Positions 61,311-64,000 of a stretch of DNA of 64,000 nt are shown here, piece by piece (within the stretch, counting starts at the first letter, position 1; each line of letters starts with the position of its first letter). Origin of the DNA: an uncultured Collinsella sp. (GTDB taxonomy: Bacteria > Actinomycetota > Coriobacteriia > Coriobacteriales > Coriobacteriaceae); the NCBI GenBank assembly GCA_902493895.1, contig CABUQW010000005.1:23966-87965 (forward strand), written 5' to 3'. The translations under genes and the position numbers were made by a program. Below the pieces are notes generated by a model, which saw nothing but the letters and a program-made list of their open reading frames with translations, was not told where the DNA came from and ran no database searches.

Positions 61311-61329
61311 CAGCAGCCAGCGCCACGCG

Positions 61330-61869
61330 CTAGTAGTTCACCACCTGCTCCTCAAAGTACGCCTTCGGGTGGTTACAAACCGGGCACACCTCGGGCGCCT
61401 CGGCGCCCACATGCAGGTGCCCGCAGTTCAGGCACTTCCACACCTTCACGCCCTCGCGCTCAAACACCTCGCCCGACTCAATGCGCTCGACAAGCTTGTT
61501 GTAGCGCTCCTCGTGAGCCTGCTCGACAGCACCGACGCCACGGAACTTCTCGGCGATCTCGGTAAAGCCCTCCTCCTCGGCGGTCTTGGCGAACTCGTCG
61601 TACATCGTGGTCCACTCGTAGTTCTCTCCCGCAGCGGCATCACGCAAGTTGTCCAGGGTATCGGGAACGGCGCCGTCGTGCAGATACTTAAACCACAGCT
61701 TGGCGTGCTCGGACTCGTTGCCCGCCGTCTCGGCAAAGATATTCGAGATCTGAACGTAGCCATCCTTCTTGGCCTTAGATGCGTAGTAGCGATACTTGGT
61801 ATGCGCCTGGGACTCACCGGCAAAAGCGGTCTCGAGGTTCTTCTTGGTTTGAGAGTTCTCAAAATCCAT
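61330..61869 (-). CDS. Rubrerythrin
   Basis: 179 residues. A ferritin-like diiron domain with three Glu/His blocks (ESQAHTKYR, ESEHAK, EQAHEERY), then a C-terminal rubredoxin-like centre (CLNCGHLHVG and CPVCNHPK). It reduces hydrogen peroxide in anaerobes. The start has GAAGGGAAGT upstream. It lies downstream of the MutY-like gene and the Rrf2 regulator, fitting an oxidative-stress cluster. Confidence 0.96.
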   Translation of the reverse strand: MDFENSQTKKNLETAFAGESQAHTKYRYYASKAKKDGYVQISNIFAETAGNESEHAKLWFKYLHDGAVPDTLDNLRDAAAGENYEWTTMYDEFAKTAEEEGFTEIAEKFRGVGAVEQAHEERYNKLVERIESGEVFEREGVKVWKCLNCGHLHVGAEAPEVCPVCNHPKAYFEEQVVNY

Positions 61870-61981
61870 AGGTGTACTTCCCTTCAACATGCCGCCCGTA
61901 GGCTTCGAGCGGCCTTGTCTTTAGGATGCCCTCAAGCCGAGAATTTAAACCTTACAATCCTCTTCTTCAGATTCGGGTTGG

Positions 61982-62887
61982 CTACACGCTTAGCCAGCGG
62001 TCACCCTCGGAGCGGCAAAAGCCCTCGCGCTCCAAGTCGGCCAAAATGCCTGCGACAAGATCGTGATCGACCGGCTCGCGGCCTGCCGCCGCCTCCATTT
62101 CGTTGACACCCGCTACGGCCTCGGCGAGTGTGATGCCCGCCGGCTGCCCATCGCGCGCCGCTAGCAGCATGCGCACAATATGGGCGCGCTTTTGACGGCG
62201 CGAGCCCTCAAACTTGGACTGACGGCTATAGCTCGCCGAGCGCCTGGACGGATTGGGCAGCGTCTTCTTAAGATACGCGCCATAATCCAGCAGCGCGTAA
62301 TACCATGCGCGCGGTGTGTCGGCATCATCGAACGGCACGGCAAAGGGCGCAATCTCATCCACCGCCGCACCAGGGGCCGCCGGACAGGCGGATTGGATCA
62401 GCGGCACCAGCTCGCGATCGGGAACGGCCGGCACGTCGGGAAAGAAATGATGCAGAAAGACCGTGCGCACGTTGGTCTCCAGATACACACCCGGCAGATC
62501 GAACGCAAACGACCGGATGCCCTGCGCCGTCGCCGGGCCAATACCGGGCAGGGCGACCAGGTCGCGCGTCTCACGTGGAAACTCCCCGCCCCAGTCCGTC
62601 ACAACGCACTGTGCAGCCCTGTGAAGCGCCAGGGCGCGACGATTGTAGCCCATCCCCTGCCAGGCATCCAAAACGTCGGAAGGAGCGGCCTGAGCGAGCG
62701 CCTGTACGGTCGGAAAGCGGTCGAGCCACGCGGGCATACGCGTCTCCACACGCGGCACCTGCGTTTGCTGCAGCATAACCTCGGAAAGCCAAATAATGTA
62801 CGGGTCGCGCGTGCGGCGCCACGGAAGGTCGCGATAACGCAGGACCCCTTCCGAACGAATCATCGAACGAAAGGGGTCCTGAATCAT
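61982..62887 (-). CDS. MutY-like adenine glycosylase lacking the Fe-S cluster
   Basis: 301 residues. The HhH-GPD domain has catalytic Glu36 in WLSEVMLQQTQ and hairpin LPGIGPATAQG. The residue in place of the usual catalytic Asp is Glu137 (LETNVRTV). The C-terminal cysteine set of the 4Fe-4S cluster and the NUDIX-like adenine-reading domain are missing. Instead there is a basic stretch and a short winged-helix-like end. It could be a cluster-less MutY variant or a related glycosylase. It follows the Rrf2 gene by 21 bases. Confidence 0.8.
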   Translation of the reverse strand: MIQDPFRSMIRSEGVLRYRDLPWRRTRDPYIIWLSEVMLQQTQVPRVETRMPAWLDRFPTVQALAQAAPSDVLDAWQGMGYNRRALALHRAAQCVVTDWGGEFPRETRDLVALPGIGPATAQGIRSFAFDLPGVYLETNVRTVFLHHFFPDVPAVPDRELVPLIQSACPAAPGAAVDEIAPFAVPFDDADTPRAWYYALLDYGAYLKKTLPNPSRRSASYSRQSKFEGSRRQKRAHIVRMLLAARDGQPAGITLAEAVAGVNEMEAAAGREPVDHDLVAGILADLEREGFCRSEGDRWLSV

Positions 62888-62908
62888 GGCTATGCTCCTT
62901 ATGCGGCG

Positions 62909-63394
62909 CTATTCCTCCCGGCAAGCGCACGCACAGGTGGCGTACTCGGGAAACGCATCGCGATCGGCGAACTTGGAATCGACGGCCGGGAACTGGCGGC
63001 GAGCGACGATATCGCCCAGCGAAACGGAATCGAGGTAGTCGCGCATCAGCGCTTGAGCTCCGGCCCACAGGGGATGATAGCAGCACGTGCCCATGCGCGC
63101 ACAGTCGCCATCGGGCGCGGTGCAATCGTTCATGACCATGGGACCCTGAACGGCCTCAACGACCTGGCGGATGGTGACATCGTCGGGGCTGACCTTAAGA
63201 CGCATGCCGCCATGGACGCCACGCAGGCTCTCCACAATACCGGCCTGAACCAAACCATGCTGGATCGAACGGGCAAACGAATACGGGACATTGACCTCTT
63301 CGGCGGCGGTGCGAACAGAAAGCAGACGCTCCGGGTCCTCGGCAAGCATCGCGAGCATGCGAAGGGCGTAATCAGTCTTCCTCGATATGTCCAT
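62909..63394 (-). CDS. Rrf2-family transcriptional regulator
   Basis: 161 residues. Winged helix at residues 1-80 (MDISRKTDYALRML) and a cysteine set C91, C98, C104 (plus C105), of the NsrR/IscR type that binds an Fe-S cluster. A CACAC tail lies near the end. It probably senses nitric oxide, peroxide or Fe-S status and regulates the cluster that includes the MutY-like gene. The start has AAAGGGGAAA upstream. Confidence 0.9.
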   Translation of the reverse strand: MDISRKTDYALRMLAMLAEDPERLLSVRTAAEEVNVPYSFARSIQHGLVQAGIVESLRGVHGGMRLKVSPDDVTIRQVVEAVQGPMVMNDCTAPDGDCARMGTCCYHPLWAGAQALMRDYLDSVSLGDIVARRQFPAVDSKFADRDAFPEYATCACACREE

Positions 63395-63506
63395 TTTTCC
63401 CCTTTCAAGGAATAGGAACAGCTCGAACGAGCTCCGGGGCCGAGCTTACGTCGAGACGTCAATGACCGTATGGACGCCCAAATAGCAAAACGGGTGCCCG
63501 CTGAAT

Positions 63507-63539
63507 GCCGTTTTTGAAGCCTCTTGCATCAAAAACGGC
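63507..63539. other. Hairpin in the Rrf2 leader
   Basis: A perfect 11-bp stem GCCGTTTTTGA/TCAAAAACGGC with an 11-base loop, 113 bases before the Rrf2 start. No T run follows on the minus strand, so a protein site or RNA element is as likely as an attenuator. Confidence 0.6.
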
Positions 63540-63553
63540 CCACAGTGCAATTG

Positions 63554-63582
63554 AGTATAACCTAACCCCCTGCTTCGTTGAA
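63554..63582 (-). promoter_or_regulatory. Promoter of the Rrf2 gene
   Basis: On the minus strand -35 TTCAAC (63577-63582), 17 bases, -10 TATACT (63554-63559). A TGTTGCGCAACA palindrome at 63587-63598 lies just upstream of the -35. Confidence 0.65.
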
Positions 63583-63586
63583 CTGG

Positions 63587-63598
63587 TGTTGCGCAACA
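63587..63598. promoter_or_regulatory. TGTTGCGCAACA palindrome upstream of the Rrf2 promoter
   Basis: Same 12-bp palindrome as at 56287-56298, placed next to the -35 box, consistent with an activator or a repressor site. Confidence 0.5.
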
Positions 63599-63701
63599 AA
63601 CGCCTTGCTTGAACACATGTCTCAAACGGAGCTTGTCCGGGAATTGGAAGGATTTGGTTTTGGGCGAAAGGAGCCGATGGGATCAAGGTCCTATCAAACG
63701 C

Positions 63702-63728
63702 AAAAAGCCACGTCCGAAGACGTGGCTT
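63702..63728 (-). terminator. Terminator after tRNA-Asp
   Basis: On the minus strand AAGCCACGTC/GACGTGGCTT, loop TTCG, is followed by TTTGCG. It lies 10 bases past the tRNA. Confidence 0.85.
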
Positions 63729-63737
63729 TAATTGCGT

Positions 63738-63815
<78 letters not shown>

Positions 63816-63861
63816 AGGCAGTCGTTCGCGTTTGTTTCCGCTCGCGTGCGCTGCGGGGATT

Positions 63862-63891
63862 AGTATACACAGAAGTCTGTCCGGTGCGCAA
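63862..63891 (-). promoter_or_regulatory. Promoter of tRNA-Asp
   Basis: On the minus strand -35 TTGCGC (63886-63891), 18 bases, -10 TATACT (63862-63867), 46 bases before the tRNA. The rest to 64000 has no recognised feature. Confidence 0.6.
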
Positions 63892-64000
63892 CAACTTTTT
63901 TGAAAATATTTTTTGGGCCCCTCCGGGAGGGTCTCCGGGGCTGAGGGCGGGGGTTAAGTTTGCTGCTCTACAGTCCTGCGCAAGACGGAAAGCACATTAA

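Larger units (their letters stand above)
60880..61329. other. Intergenic region with a terminator and a large inverted repeat
   Basis: The region holds a GC-rich terminator hairpin at 61133-61159 and a 36-base inverted repeat at 61211-61310. The part 60880-61132 shows no gene and carries only the promoter of the small membrane protein, which I cannot define. Confidence 0.5.

Noticed and set aside
63886..63895. GCGCAACAAC as a third TGTTGCGCAACA site
   Set aside because: Only half of the palindrome, and it overlaps the tRNA-Asp -35, so it may be chance.

Overview
The window is a GC-rich, gene-dense stretch that looks like a human-gut Collinsella (Coriobacteriia, Actinomycetota). This rests on its fermentative, PTS-rich gene content, an L-lactate dehydrogenase, a FrlB-like amino-sugar cluster, rubrerythrin, and modular intergenic repeats of a kind I associate with Collinsella. 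I could not run a search, so the genus is an inference.

Layout. 1-7252: a partial calcium-type P-ATPase, pyruvate kinase (pyk), a zinc-dependent phospholipase-C-like protein and a cobalt/nickel ECF transporter operon (cbiM-cbiQ-cbiO). 7498-11580: pheS-pheT behind a T-box leader. 11716-18335: M32 carboxypeptidase, glmM, a DUF4012 membrane protein and an EamA transporter. 18625: tRNA-Val, then small accessory genes (DUF5710 protein, zinc-ribbon protein, HNH nuclease, an AlbA_2/Schlafen-type regulator). 23071-23502: an unusual repeat-rich intergenic region, followed by a large M16 metallopeptidase. 26690-30620: palindromic repeats, a hicAB toxin-antitoxin pair, 5-formyl-THF cyclo-ligase, metA and an L-lactate dehydrogenase.

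30669-45311 is the most coherent accessory region. It has three SIS-domain deglycase-like genes, each associated with its own GntR/UTRA regulator. It also has a mannose-family PTS (IIAB-IIC-IID), a HAD phosphatase, a YitT protein and an EamA exporter. My reading is uptake and phosphorylation of Amadori-type compounds (fructosyl- or glucosyl-amino acids), cleavage of the phosphorylated product to a hexose phosphate plus amino acid, and possibly export of the amino acid. recQ lies just upstream of one of the GntR genes.

45333-56220: a GNAT acetyltransferase, threonine aldolase, PAP2 phosphatase, mfd, an IS30-family insertion sequence, a glutathionylspermidine-synthase-like ATP-grasp protein and a zinc-ribbon membrane protein. 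56339-64000: nth, an ABC exporter, rmuC, a small membrane protein, rubrerythrin, a cluster-less MutY-like glycosylase, an Rrf2 regulator and tRNA-Asp.

The most novel-looking signal is a modular intergenic repeat. Its central unit folds into a long nested hairpin whose outer stem differs in sequence between copies but still pairs. It abuts the stop codons of pheS, glmM, gntR, an SIS gene and mfd. At least four further repeat families (REP-like palindromes) share the window.
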